DNA from: Acidobacteriota bacterium
GTDB taxonomy: Bacteria; Acidobacteriota; Aminicenantia; JBFLYD01
DNA length: 51,695 bases
Assembly: GCA_040756905.1 (NCBI GenBank)
Contig: JBFLYD010000015.1
Location: forward strand, 1 to 51,695
Direction of reading: 5' to 3'
Notes under the pieces: model-generated
Databases searched by the model: none
Told to the model about the DNA's origin: nothing
The model's input: the letters and a program-made list of their open reading frames with translations, nothing else
Program-made: the position numbers and the translations under genes
Shown here: positions 44,273 through 51,695 of the stretch, one piece after another
Numbering within the stretch: position 1 is the first letter of the stretch
How the letters are laid out: each line of letters begins with the position of its first letter

Positions 44273-45565
44273 TTAAAAAAGCTTTAGCTGGGCTTCTTCA
44301 GCTTTCTGTTCTTCTTTTCTCTCAAAAAGAGAGATCTTTCCATATACTCCGTCAAATCCTGGAAATATGCTGACTTTCCCCTCTCTCATATTCGAGATTC
44401 CTTGAGAGATTCTTTCCGATGTTGATTTTTCAAGAGAAGATATAGGGACATTGTTTAATACATTAAATTCATTTCCATAAATATTTATTAATCTGAAGTA
44501 TTCTTCATAAACTGCTGGAGATTCGCTTGATTTTTCCATTGCTTCTCCTATTATTTCATTCAGGGGAATTAAATTTTTATAAGGTATTACTCCCTCGGGT
44601 AAATAATTTTCTTCTCTATCTGCAAGAGCTTCAACTCGATGCATTACTCCTATGGTTAATTTCCTGCTACAAACAGGGCACAAAAGATTTTTTTTGATAC
44701 TTTCTTTAGGAGAAAGACAAACTTTACAATTTTTATGTCCATCGTAATGATACTTTCCCTCCTCTGGGAAAAATTCTATCGTGTAAAGAAATTTTTTTGG
44801 ATTTTTCAATTTTATTGCTTCCCTTACTCCCTGATATGAGAATTCTGTATCAAAAAGGTTCATCTCCCTTCCAATTTTCGAAGGAGAATGAGCATCTGAG
44901 TTTGAAGTGAGAGTAAATCTATCGAGGGATGAAAGTCTCCAGTTCATGGAAGGGTCTGAAGAAAGCCCTGTCTCTAAGACAAATATTTCATCGCTAATGT
45001 CTTCAAAACATTCCTCAATCGAATCAAATCCTGAATTGGCTCCAAAAAGAGAGAACCATGGAGTCCATATATGGGCTGGAATTACAATGCTTCTGGGAGA
45101 AATTGATAGGATTATACTGAGAAAGTTTTTAGCATCCATGCCGAGCATAGGTCTTCCATCTGAGCTCAGTTTCCCATAGTTTTCTATTTTTTTATTTATT
45201 AATTCAGCAGTCAGTAAATCCGGGACTAACACAATAATATGAATCCTTCTTACCTGGCCGTTTTTTGAATAGATGAAACTCAATTCTCCTGAGATAATAA
45301 AGTTTACATCATCCACTGAAAAAGAAATCTGTCTTAAAAAGGGGTTATCTATTTTACCTGGGTCTTTCAATTTTAAAAACCCATTTTCTAAGGGTTCAAG
45401 TTTTTCTTTTATTAGATAAGACCATTCAGGATGGGTAAAGTCTCCTGTGGCAATTAAAGATATTCCTTTTATTTTGGCCCAACGGGCTATGATTTCCAGC
45501 TCCATCTCTTTGGAGGTGGCCCTTGAAAATTTTGAATGGATGTGAAGGTCAGCTAAAAATTTCAT
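44273..45565 (-). CDS. Endonuclease Q-family PHP protein
   Basis: 430 aa. The N-terminal PHP metal site is clear (DLHIHSKFS, then ATGDFTHPEW), with later His/Asp ligands in VIPAHIWTPWFS and SNSDAHSP. A four-Cys zinc site follows (CKVCLSPKE ... LLCPVCSRKL), then HRVEALADREE. This layout matches EndoQ-family proteins, which cleave 5' of deaminated bases and abasic sites. The C terminus (EEAQLKLF) is short. It stands alone on the minus strand. Confidence 0.88.
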   Translation of the reverse strand: MKFLADLHIHSKFSRATSKEMELEIIARWAKIKGISLIATGDFTHPEWSYLIKEKLEPLENGFLKLKDPGKIDNPFLRQISFSVDDVNFIISGELSFIYSKNGQVRRIHIIVLVPDLLTAELINKKIENYGKLSSDGRPMLGMDAKNFLSIILSISPRSIVIPAHIWTPWFSLFGANSGFDSIEECFEDISDEIFVLETGLSSDPSMNWRLSSLDRFTLTSNSDAHSPSKIGREMNLFDTEFSYQGVREAIKLKNPKKFLYTIEFFPEEGKYHYDGHKNCKVCLSPKESIKKNLLCPVCSRKLTIGVMHRVEALADREENYLPEGVIPYKNLIPLNEIIGEAMEKSSESPAVYEEYFRLINIYGNEFNVLNNVPISSLEKSTSERISQGISNMREGKVSIFPGFDGVYGKISLFERKEEQKAEEAQLKLF

Positions 45566-45639
45566 CAGGTCTCAAAACGAAATTTATTTAAAAACTAATT
45601 TTATAAACTTAAAATTTTTTATTCAACATAATTTTATTT

Positions 45640-46818
45640 TTAATTTAAAGCTTCTAAAAAAAAGCTTTTTAAATAAAGAGTTTCTGGAATCTGAAGTATC
45701 CATGGATGGTCTTCGGGTTGATACGTTTGGGTGATAATCCTTATTCTTCTGCCTGAATCAGAGGATGCCAGTCTTATCATTTCAAGCAGTATAGAGGGAG
45801 ATACATGGTATGAGCATGAAGAGATAAGACATTTACCACCTTTCTTTAACGAAAGAAATGAATTATAGGCTAATTTCCAGTAAGCCCATTTGCCTTTTTC
45901 AACTTCTCCTTTGGATTTTATAATTCCCGGCGGATCTATTACGATGAAATCAAATTTTTTTCCGCTTCTTGAAACATCCTCTAAAAAGTCATAGGCATTT
46001 TTGGTTACAAATTCTATTTTATTTTCGACTTTATTTATTCTTGCATTTTCTTTTGCAATTTCTACGTATTCCGGTTCAATTTCAACCATGGTAACAGTGG
46101 CACCTTTTTTCGCGCTGAAAACGGAAAAAGCTCCTGTATAGCTGAAAAGATCGAGTACAGTATTACCTTCCTCAATTAAATTTTCAAAAAAAAATCTATT
46201 ATCTCTCTGATCCATGTAAAATCCTGTTTTTGCTCCCTTTTTAACATCAACGATAAAACTTGAATTTCTTTCCGTTATTAAAACTCTATCAGGTGTTTTT
46301 AAATACAATTCACCATCAATGGGCTCTAATTTTTCTTCTTTTCTAAAATCTCCTTCAGATCTCTCATAAATACTCAATGGTGAAAATACATCATTTATTA
46401 CATCGATTAAAACAGATTTTATTAAATCAATTGTTTTAATTCGACTCTGGATTACAAAATGACTTCCATATCGGTCAAGAATCAGACCTGGAAATGCATC
46501 ACTTTCAGAATTAATTATTCTAATCGAATTAGTATTTTTAATGGATTTTCTAATAGTAAGAGCATCATTTATTTTTCTTTTAATTGTGGCTTTATCAAGT
46601 TGTTCATCCTGATCGTAGAAAAATATTCTGACAGGGATATGGCTATTGCCGTTGAATGAACCTTTAGCCAAGAAATTATTATTATGATCATATACAGAAA
46701 TTATTTCTCCATCTTTTGGATTTCCGGAAATTTTTCTTATTTCATCCCTGTAAATCCACAGGTAATAATTTTTTATCTTTTTTTCCACTCCTTTTTTAAC
46801 AATTACCTTCTTTTCCAT
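45640..46818 (-). CDS. rlmI: RlmI-like 23S rRNA methyltransferase
   Basis: 392 aa: an N-terminal PUA domain (KGVEKKIKNYYLWIYRDEI), a middle domain, then a Rossmann methyltransferase with VLDLFSYTGAFSVFSAKKGA (SAM site) and the catalytic-loop context VIDPPGIIKSKG. Family members methylate a cytosine at C5 in 23S rRNA; the exact site is inferred. I start at ATG 46818 because its -10 box TATATT lies exactly 7 bases upstream; a longer in-frame start at 46854 would overlap the divergent promoter. It is divergent from waaF. Confidence 0.88.
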   Translation of the reverse strand: MEKKVIVKKGVEKKIKNYYLWIYRDEIRKISGNPKDGEIISVYDHNNNFLAKGSFNGNSHIPVRIFFYDQDEQLDKATIKRKINDALTIRKSIKNTNSIRIINSESDAFPGLILDRYGSHFVIQSRIKTIDLIKSVLIDVINDVFSPLSIYERSEGDFRKEEKLEPIDGELYLKTPDRVLITERNSSFIVDVKKGAKTGFYMDQRDNRFFFENLIEEGNTVLDLFSYTGAFSVFSAKKGATVTMVEIEPEYVEIAKENARINKVENKIEFVTKNAYDFLEDVSRSGKKFDFIVIDPPGIIKSKGEVEKGKWAYWKLAYNSFLSLKKGGKCLISSCSYHVSPSILLEMIRLASSDSGRRIRIITQTYQPEDHPWILQIPETLYLKSFFLEALN

Positions 46819-46883
46819 CACAAAAAATATATAAGCATTTGATTTTTTTGACAATACATCTTCATGAAATTAAAATTAAAACT
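46819..46883. promoter_or_regulatory. Overlapping divergent promoters, both leaderless
   Basis: Plus strand: TTGACA (46848-46853), 17 bases, TAAAAT (46871-46876), 7 bases, ATG of waaF at 46884. Minus strand: TTGTCA (46854-46849), 17 bases, TATATT (46831-46826), 7 bases, ATG of rlmI at 46818. The two -35 hexamers share five base pairs, so only one polymerase could bind at a time. Neither side has a ribosome binding site. Confidence 0.7.
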
Positions 46884-47906
46884 ATGAAAATTGTGGTAAG
46901 AGCTCCTAACTGGATTGGAGATGCAGTAATGAGCATTCCTTCGATTAAAAGTCTAAAAAAAAATTTCTCGAATGATAAAATTTACATTGCAGCTGATAAA
47001 TGGGTTGCAGGCATATTTGAAGGAGTTCCATATATAGAAGGAATTTTAGAATTTGAGAGGGGAGGAAGAATAAAAAATATTTTTTCTAATGCAAAATACC
47101 TCAAAAAATTTAAGTTTGACCTTGGTTTATTATTTACAAATTCTTTCAGGACTTCTTTGGAGTTTTTTATTGCTGGAATATCAGAGATATGGGGATACAG
47201 ATCTGACGGAAGAAGTTTATTGCTGACTAAAGGAATTAAGAAACCAAAAGCCCCCTTCTCAAAGCATCATGTTTATTATTACATGGATTTATTAACCAAG
47301 CTCAATCTTGAGGTAGATGAACCAAAACTTGAAATGTATTTGAGTGAAGAGGATTTAAGAAGAACTGAAGAAATTTTTAAATTAAAAGGAGCAGAAGAGA
47401 ACACTCTTAAAATTGGCATAAACCCTGGTGCTTATTATGGAAAAGCAAAGAGATGGGTTACGGAAAATTATGGAATTCTTGCAAATTTATTACAAAAAAA
47501 ATTCGACTCGATGATTTTCATCTTTGGGTCTAAAGAAGAAGTTCCATTGTCAGAGGAAATTGCAAAATCAATGGACATAAAACCAGTAATTTTGGCTGGT
47601 GAGACTTCTCTAAGGGAACTCATTTCGTTGATTTCCCGGATGGATTTGTTTATTACAAACGATTCAGGTCCAATGCATATTGCAAACGCTTTCAGGATAC
47701 CAATCATTGCTATATTTGGCCCTACAAATCCTGCCTCAACCGCTCCTTTACATCAGCCTTATAAAGTTATCAGGAAAGAGCTTTCATGTTCTCCATGCAA
47801 ATACAGAGAGTGCCCTGTAGACCATCTATGTATGAAAGAAATAAGCGTGTGGGAAGTTTTTAAAGCTGCAGAAGAGCTTCTTTCTCAGGAAAAAGGAATT
47901 AATTAG
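46884..47906 (+). CDS. waaF: LPS heptosyltransferase II
   Basis: 341 aa GT-B glycosyltransferase of family 9. It opens with KIVVRAPNWIGDAVMSIPS, and carries GINPGAYYGKAKRW, the FITNDSGPMHIANAF donor site and IAIFGPTNPASTAP. A C-terminal Cys cluster (CSPCKYRECPVDHLC) is common in this subgroup. It adds the second heptose to LPS core. It starts at the ATG just after the divergent promoter and is followed 2 bases later by gmhB, giving an ADP-heptose/LPS operon. Confidence 0.92.
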   Translation: MKIVVRAPNWIGDAVMSIPSIKSLKKNFSNDKIYIAADKWVAGIFEGVPYIEGILEFERGGRIKNIFSNAKYLKKFKFDLGLLFTNSFRTSLEFFIAGISEIWGYRSDGRSLLLTKGIKKPKAPFSKHHVYYYMDLLTKLNLEVDEPKLEMYLSEEDLRRTEEIFKLKGAEENTLKIGINPGAYYGKAKRWVTENYGILANLLQKKFDSMIFIFGSKEEVPLSEEIAKSMDIKPVILAGETSLRELISLISRMDLFITNDSGPMHIANAFRIPIIAIFGPTNPASTAPLHQPYKVIRKELSCSPCKYRECPVDHLCMKEISVWEVFKAAEELLSQEKGIN

Positions 47907-47908
47907 CT

Positions 47909-48505
47909 ATGAAAAAAATAGCTGTTTTTTTGGATAGAGATGGAACAATAAATGAGGATGTTGGATATCCTAATTCCTTCGATAAGATCAAAATTTTCCC
48001 TGAAAGCTTTCAGGCAATAAAATTAATCAACAATGCAGGGTTCCTATCGATTGTTGTTTCAAACCAGGCAGGTGTGGCAATGGGCATCATAAAGGAAGAA
48101 GATTTGATTGAAATTCATAAGAAGATGGGAGAGATTTTTTTGAATAATAGGGTAAGAATCGATGCTTTCTATTACTGTCCATTCCATCCAGATTATCCAT
48201 ACACCAAAGATGGAAAAAAGGATCTGGAGTGTAGAAAACCAAATACTGGGATGGCATTGCAGGCTCAAAAAGATTTTGGAATTGATTTGAAGGAATCCTT
48301 TATGGTAGGAGATAAGGTTGAAGATATATTATTTGGTAAGAATATAGGAGCAAAATGTATTCTTGTCCTTACTGGTTATGGGATGGAAAGTCTGAATAGA
48401 TTGAAGGAATCAGGAATAGAGCCGGATTTTGTGGCTGAAAATGTCCTTGATGGTGTAAAATGGATTTTGAATAATTTTAATAAAAAAAATAGGAGGAAAA
48501 GATGA
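47909..48505 (+). CDS. gmhB: Heptose-1,7-bisphosphate 7-phosphatase
   Basis: 198 aa HAD phosphatase: nucleophile motif FLDRDGTIN, VSNQAGVAMG, the YYCPFHPDYP zinc loop with a later Cys (LECRKP), and MVGDKVEDILFGK. It makes heptose-1-phosphate for ADP-heptose, the donor used by WaaF. The C terminus is Lys/Arg/Asn-rich. Its stop overlaps the next small gene by 4 bases (ATGA). Confidence 0.93.
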   Translation: MKKIAVFLDRDGTINEDVGYPNSFDKIKIFPESFQAIKLINNAGFLSIVVSNQAGVAMGIIKEEDLIEIHKKMGEIFLNNRVRIDAFYYCPFHPDYPYTKDGKKDLECRKPNTGMALQAQKDFGIDLKESFMVGDKVEDILFGKNIGAKCILVLTGYGMESLNRLKESGIEPDFVAENVLDGVKWILNNFNKKNRRKR

Positions 48506-48648
48506 GTATTTGGAGCTGTTCTGCTTGCGGGCATCAAAAAGATGCCAGATGCAAGCCAAAAAAATGTCCTGAATGTGGAGCGATTAATTCGTTTTTGAAA
48601 AAAGAGGAGAAGAAACAGGGAGCAAAAAAATCAGGTAAAAAGTGTTAA
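48502..48648 (+). CDS. 48-aa zinc-ribbon / rubredoxin-like protein
   Basis: 48 codons starting MSIWSCSACGHQKDARC, then KCPECGAINSF and a lysine-rich tail. Two CXXC pairs (Cys6/Cys9 and Cys22/Cys25), with Trp4 and extra Cys17, suggest a single Fe or Zn centre like rubredoxin or the rubrerythrin C-terminal domain. AGGAGGAAAAG precedes the ATG. It overlaps gmhB by 4 bases and the following gene by 7, so it is part of that operon. Confidence 0.8.
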   Translation: MSIWSCSACGHQKDARCKPKKCPECGAINSFLKKEEKKQGAKKSGKKC

Positions 48649-49430
48649 TCGATGATAGAAGAATATTAAATCTAAGGAAAAAATTAGATAGGTTATACAA
48701 AGAATTTAACAAAAAAAAATATATTGAAACAGACCCTGTTAAATTCGTTCACAGGTATTCTGAGCCGGAAAATCAGGAAATTGTTGGTTTTATAGTTTCT
48801 TCCCTTTCATATGGCAATGTAAAGAATATATTTTCTTCCTGCGAGAGAGTTTTGAAAGTTATTAGCGTAAATCCTTATAATTTTTTCATGAAATCTAAAT
48901 CCTTTAACAACATTATTGATAGTTTTGTTCATCGTTTTACAAAGTTAAACGAGATTGAAAATTTTTTCATTTTATTAAGCATAGCACTGAAAAAATATGG
49001 GAGATTGAAAACTTTTTTCCTGGATTGCTATAGAGAAGGTCAACCATTTAGGGATTCTCTTGATTTATTTGCCAAGAAATTTTCTCAAGGAGATATTTCA
49101 AGAATTGGGAGTCTCCTCCCCGATCCTGTAAAAGGAAGCGCATGTAAAAGATTGAACATGTTTCTCAGATGGATGGTGAGAAAAGACGACATAGATGTTG
49201 GGATCTGGAACGAAATTCCTAAAAATAAATTAATTTATCCAATTGATGTTCATGTAGCAAAAATTTCAAGGATGTTGAAGTTCACGGAAAGAAAATCAAA
49301 TGATTGGAAGACCGCTCAGGAGATAACTGAAAATTTTAGAAGAATAAACCCTGATGACCCTTTGAAATATGATTTTACCCTCACAAGGATTGGAATTTTA
49401 AATAAAGAAATTTCAGAGTATTTTCTGTAA
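48642..49430 (+). CDS. TIGR02757-family protein
   Basis: 262 aa. The pattern KFVHRYSEPENQEIVGFIVSSLSYGNVKNI near residues 30-60 and the PLDVH-like YPIDVHVAKISRML site near residue 205 identify this widespread uncharacterised family, which resembles HhH-type DNA glycosylases in the second half. I infer a possible DNA-binding role only. The start is GTG at 48642, overlapping the preceding small gene. It ends the waaF operon and is convergent with thiD. Confidence 0.85.
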   Translation: MLIDDRRILNLRKKLDRLYKEFNKKKYIETDPVKFVHRYSEPENQEIVGFIVSSLSYGNVKNIFSSCERVLKVISVNPYNFFMKSKSFNNIIDSFVHRFTKLNEIENFFILLSIALKKYGRLKTFFLDCYREGQPFRDSLDLFAKKFSQGDISRIGSLLPDPVKGSACKRLNMFLRWMVRKDDIDVGIWNEIPKNKLIYPIDVHVAKISRMLKFTERKSNDWKTAQEITENFRRINPDDPLKYDFTLTRIGILNKEISEYFL

Positions 49431-49434
49431 AAAA

Positions 49435-50199
49435 TTATCTAAAAAATTCCTGGCCCTTTCCAATTCTTTCTGATTCTTTCATCTGCTCGGAAACATACTT
49501 TTTTGCTCTATCAATTGCATGATGCCAGGTATATCCTTTTGTCTTGAGGGCTAAGATAGAAGACGAAAGGATGCAGCCTGTTCCGTGTACTTCTTTTTTA
49601 ATCTTTTCTCCAGAGAATAGATAAAATTTATTACCATCAAAAAATATATCCCAATTTTCTTTCTTTAGATGACCACCCTTGACAAGAATTTTTGTAGAAT
49701 ATCTTTTATAGAATTGGAGTATTGAAGCTTTAAGCTCACTGAGGTTTAAATTTTTTATTTTCAATATTTTCATTGCCTCAAAAAGATTTGGGGTAACAAT
49801 GGAAACAAGAGGGAAAAGCTCATTCTTCATAATTTCTATTTGCTCATCGTCAAGAAATTTTATGCCATGGGAAGCTTTAATAATTGGGTCGAGAACTATA
49901 GTTTCAAACTTTCTCTTTTTTAAAAAATTTATAATCCATTGGAGGTTTTTCTTTGATCCGATGATTCCAATTTTAATTCCATGAATTTTTAAATCTTCTG
50001 CAAGGACTCTGATTTGTTTTTCAATCGTTAAAGGAGGAAGCGGATCCATTGATTTTGCAAATTTTGAATTCTGGGAAACTATAGAAGTCACCACACCGAC
50101 ACCATAGAATCCAAAAGCTTTAAAAGTTTTTATGTCTGCAATTACACCAGCTCCACTAGTTGGGTCATAACCAGCTATTGATAAAAGTACCTTTCTCAT
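49435..50199 (-). CDS. thiD: Hydroxymethylpyrimidine (phosphate) kinase
   Basis: 254 aa ribokinase-fold enzyme of thiamine synthesis. Landmarks are SIAGYDPTSGAGVIADIKTF at the N terminus, DPIIKASHG around residue 110, TPNLFEA, KGGHL, and the catalytic GTGCILSSSI anion hole. The start is ATG 50199; a longer frame would run into the preceding gene. It begins 1 base after the SGNH hydrolase stop, so the two may be co-transcribed, although their functions are unrelated. Confidence 0.92.
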   Translation of the reverse strand: MRKVLLSIAGYDPTSGAGVIADIKTFKAFGFYGVGVVTSIVSQNSKFAKSMDPLPPLTIEKQIRVLAEDLKIHGIKIGIIGSKKNLQWIINFLKKRKFETIVLDPIIKASHGIKFLDDEQIEIMKNELFPLVSIVTPNLFEAMKILKIKNLNLSELKASILQFYKRYSTKILVKGGHLKKENWDIFFDGNKFYLFSGEKIKKEVHGTGCILSSSILALKTKGYTWHHAIDRAKKYVSEQMKESERIGKGQEFFR

Positions 50200-50200
50200 A

Positions 50201-51628
50201 TTAATTATTGTTAGAATAATTCCAGAATGGGGGTTTGTAGGAGATTTCTTCTGAAAAATCACTTTCGTTATTTAATGTATCAACAGCTTTTAAAGAAAAG
50301 TAATATGTTTTCCCAGGAAGCAAAGATATATTATATGAAGTTGTTTTTCCAAGGAGTACTTTAATGATGTATTTTTTTGAAGAAAATCCTACGTACAATG
50401 AATATCCAAGCAAATCGCTATCATAGTTTGGATTCCATTTTAAGTTGATTGAAGTGGATTTTTTAGTGGAAGAGGAAATTCTCAATCCTGATGGAGGAAA
50501 TGGCCCTAATTTTTTTATAGATTCAAACCAGGTTTTTGCCATTAATTCATATCCTTTTTCATTGGGATGAGATCTATCTGAGTAAAGGGATCTCCAGCCT
50601 CCATATTCATCTGGATACGAATAAAACGCTGTAAACTGGTCTACAAATGGAATGGATAATTCATCTGAGAGTTTTTTTATTTTTTCCTTAAGTTGAATCA
50701 CTAAGAAATTCTGATATTCGTAATCAAAAGCTTTGGGGATGATTGAAGCGATTAGCGGTCTTGTTCCAAGATTCAAACATTTTTTAAGGATTTCTTTTAA
50801 ATTGAATGTGATATTATCTATGGAGTAGCCAAGAGTTACATCATTTGTCCCTTCCAGCAGAAGAAAATATCCTGATCTATCTTTGTTTAAAACAGCATCG
50901 ATTCTGCTCAATCCATGAATTGTATCTTCTCCTGGGATTCCTCTGTTCAATACGGTAGAGCTTCCTAAATTTTGAAGCAAGAAATTCTGTAGTCTTGGAA
51001 TATAACCTTTTTCCGGAAAAAATCCATCTCCGAATGTTCCATAAGTTATACTATCCCCAAATGCAATGTACTCATTCGGGTCAATAAAGAACTCAAAACT
51101 TTTTTTAGATTTATTTTCTTCAGTTTCATGGTCATATATTGAATCTTCTGATGTTGTTTTACTTAAATATCTTTCGTTTAAATTTTTTATGTATAATTTA
51201 TTATTTCTTCCTTTTGGGAAATATAGAATCTTTATGGTTCCATCAGAGGTAAATGCCTTAAAAAGAATTGTTTTTTCCTGAAATGGAATTATGTCCAGTT
51301 CACTTTGTTCTGAATTTAATTTTTTTATTGAAATTGATGTTTTTCCATTTGAAATTTTTTCCCAGATGACAAACATTTCTCCATTTACATTCAACAGTTG
51401 AGGATTCCTATCCTGAAATTCATTGGATGACATTTTTATGGAGTTTTCTTGATGCACCATGGAAGCATCAAGACATTTTGCGTATATTTCCCAGTCATTT
51501 CCATCATACTGAGTATATGAAACCCATATTTTAGAAGCGCCATCTTTTTCGCATGAGAAGTCAAGAATAGGGGAACATCCTATCGGAATTTTCAAATAAA
51601 GAAATTCTTTGATTGATTTTTTCTTCAA
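50201..51628 (-). CDS. SGNH/GDSL hydrolase with C-terminal fibronectin-III domain
   Basis: 475 aa. The N-terminal 170 residues are beta-rich and look like part of a propeller (IWVSYTQYDGNDWEIYAK, DRNPQLLNVNGEMFVIWE). The esterase core has IAFGDSITYG (nucleophile Ser), NRGIPGEDT, LLLEGTNDV and the Asp/His block SDRSHPNEKGY. A fibronectin type III-like domain ends the protein. No signal peptide is present at the TTG start (51628). A better ribosome site (GGAGGT) feeds an ATG at 51638 in another frame, so the true N terminus may be frameshifted. Secretion is therefore unclear. Confidence 0.8.
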   Translation of the reverse strand: MKKKSIKEFLYLKIPIGCSPILDFSCEKDGASKIWVSYTQYDGNDWEIYAKCLDASMVHQENSIKMSSNEFQDRNPQLLNVNGEMFVIWEKISNGKTSISIKKLNSEQSELDIIPFQEKTILFKAFTSDGTIKILYFPKGRNNKLYIKNLNERYLSKTTSEDSIYDHETEENKSKKSFEFFIDPNEYIAFGDSITYGTFGDGFFPEKGYIPRLQNFLLQNLGSSTVLNRGIPGEDTIHGLSRIDAVLNKDRSGYFLLLEGTNDVTLGYSIDNITFNLKEILKKCLNLGTRPLIASIIPKAFDYEYQNFLVIQLKEKIKKLSDELSIPFVDQFTAFYSYPDEYGGWRSLYSDRSHPNEKGYELMAKTWFESIKKLGPFPPSGLRISSSTKKSTSINLKWNPNYDSDLLGYSLYVGFSSKKYIIKVLLGKTTSYNISLLPGKTYYFSLKAVDTLNNESDFSEEISYKPPFWNYSNNN

Positions 51629-51695
51629 GGTCCACCATTAAGCTACCTCCCGGCAATAAACGGACAAATCATTCTCTATCTTCCACAGTAATTTA
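51629..51695. other. Window edge upstream of the SGNH hydrolase
   Basis: This short segment holds the GGGAGGTAGCTTA ribosome-site-like sequence and ATG (minus strand, 51638) that would start a 25-codon frame overlapping the hydrolase gene out of phase. Nothing else is visible before the window ends. Confidence 0.4.

Overview
The window is AT-rich bacterial DNA from a Gram-negative organism: it encodes LPS-export permeases (LptF/LptG), heptose-LPS enzymes (WaaF, GmhB), an OprP/OprO-like porin, Tat signals and many c-type cytochromes. The gene set points to an anaerobic or facultative respirer. The fused LptF-LptG and low GC are reminiscent of Acidobacteriota/Aminicenantes-like lineages, but that placement is only a guess; the window holds no rRNA or other phylogenetic marker that settles it.

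Region 1 (1-18.8 kb) is a complete type I-D CRISPR-Cas locus. I count 97 repeats of 37 bp and 96 spacers by hand (162-7198). The crRNA strand is minus (repeat ending in the ATTGAAAC handle), so the AT-rich leader lies on the right (7199-7514). The cas genes are all on the minus strand and read toward the array: cas3', cas10d, csc2, csc1, cas6, then an embedded mntA-hepT nucleotidyltransferase/HEPN pair, a decayed second cas6 3' end, an unrecognised 153-aa gene, and cas1, cas2, cas4. A miniature inverted-repeat element with target-site duplications sits between cas6 and mntA. Small ORFs and an ERCC4-type nuclease lie upstream of cas3'.

Region 2 (18.9-29.7 kb) is a molybdenum island. It holds a molybdate transporter fused to MoaA, MobA, MobB, an XdhC-like maturation factor, a three-subunit Tat-exported PaoABC-like aldehyde/xanthine oxidase-family enzyme, and a MocA-like cytidylyltransferase. 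A divergent porin gene lies inside it. The island covers molybdate uptake, pterin synthesis, nucleotide attachment to either MGD or MCD, and insertion.

Region 3 (30.0-41.0 kb) is a respiratory cluster. A sensor kinase with two haem-c motifs in its sensor domain and a sigma-54 activator precede a clear -24/-12 promoter. That promoter drives two pentahaem cytochromes, a molybdopterin-family catalytic-type subunit, a four-cluster ferredoxin subunit and an NrfD-type membrane subunit (a Psr/Qrc/ACIII-like complex), followed by a cytochrome built of four tandem haem domains.

Region 4 (41.3-51.7 kb) is housekeeping: fused LptF-LptG, bifunctional nuclease family, endonuclease Q family, RlmI-like methyltransferase, WaaF, GmhB, a tiny zinc-ribbon/rubredoxin-like protein, a TIGR02757-family protein, ThiD and an SGNH hydrolase with a fibronectin-III tail. 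Several palindromic interspersed elements lie between genes. Several genes have -10 boxes six or seven bases before the ATG, which suggests leaderless mRNAs.
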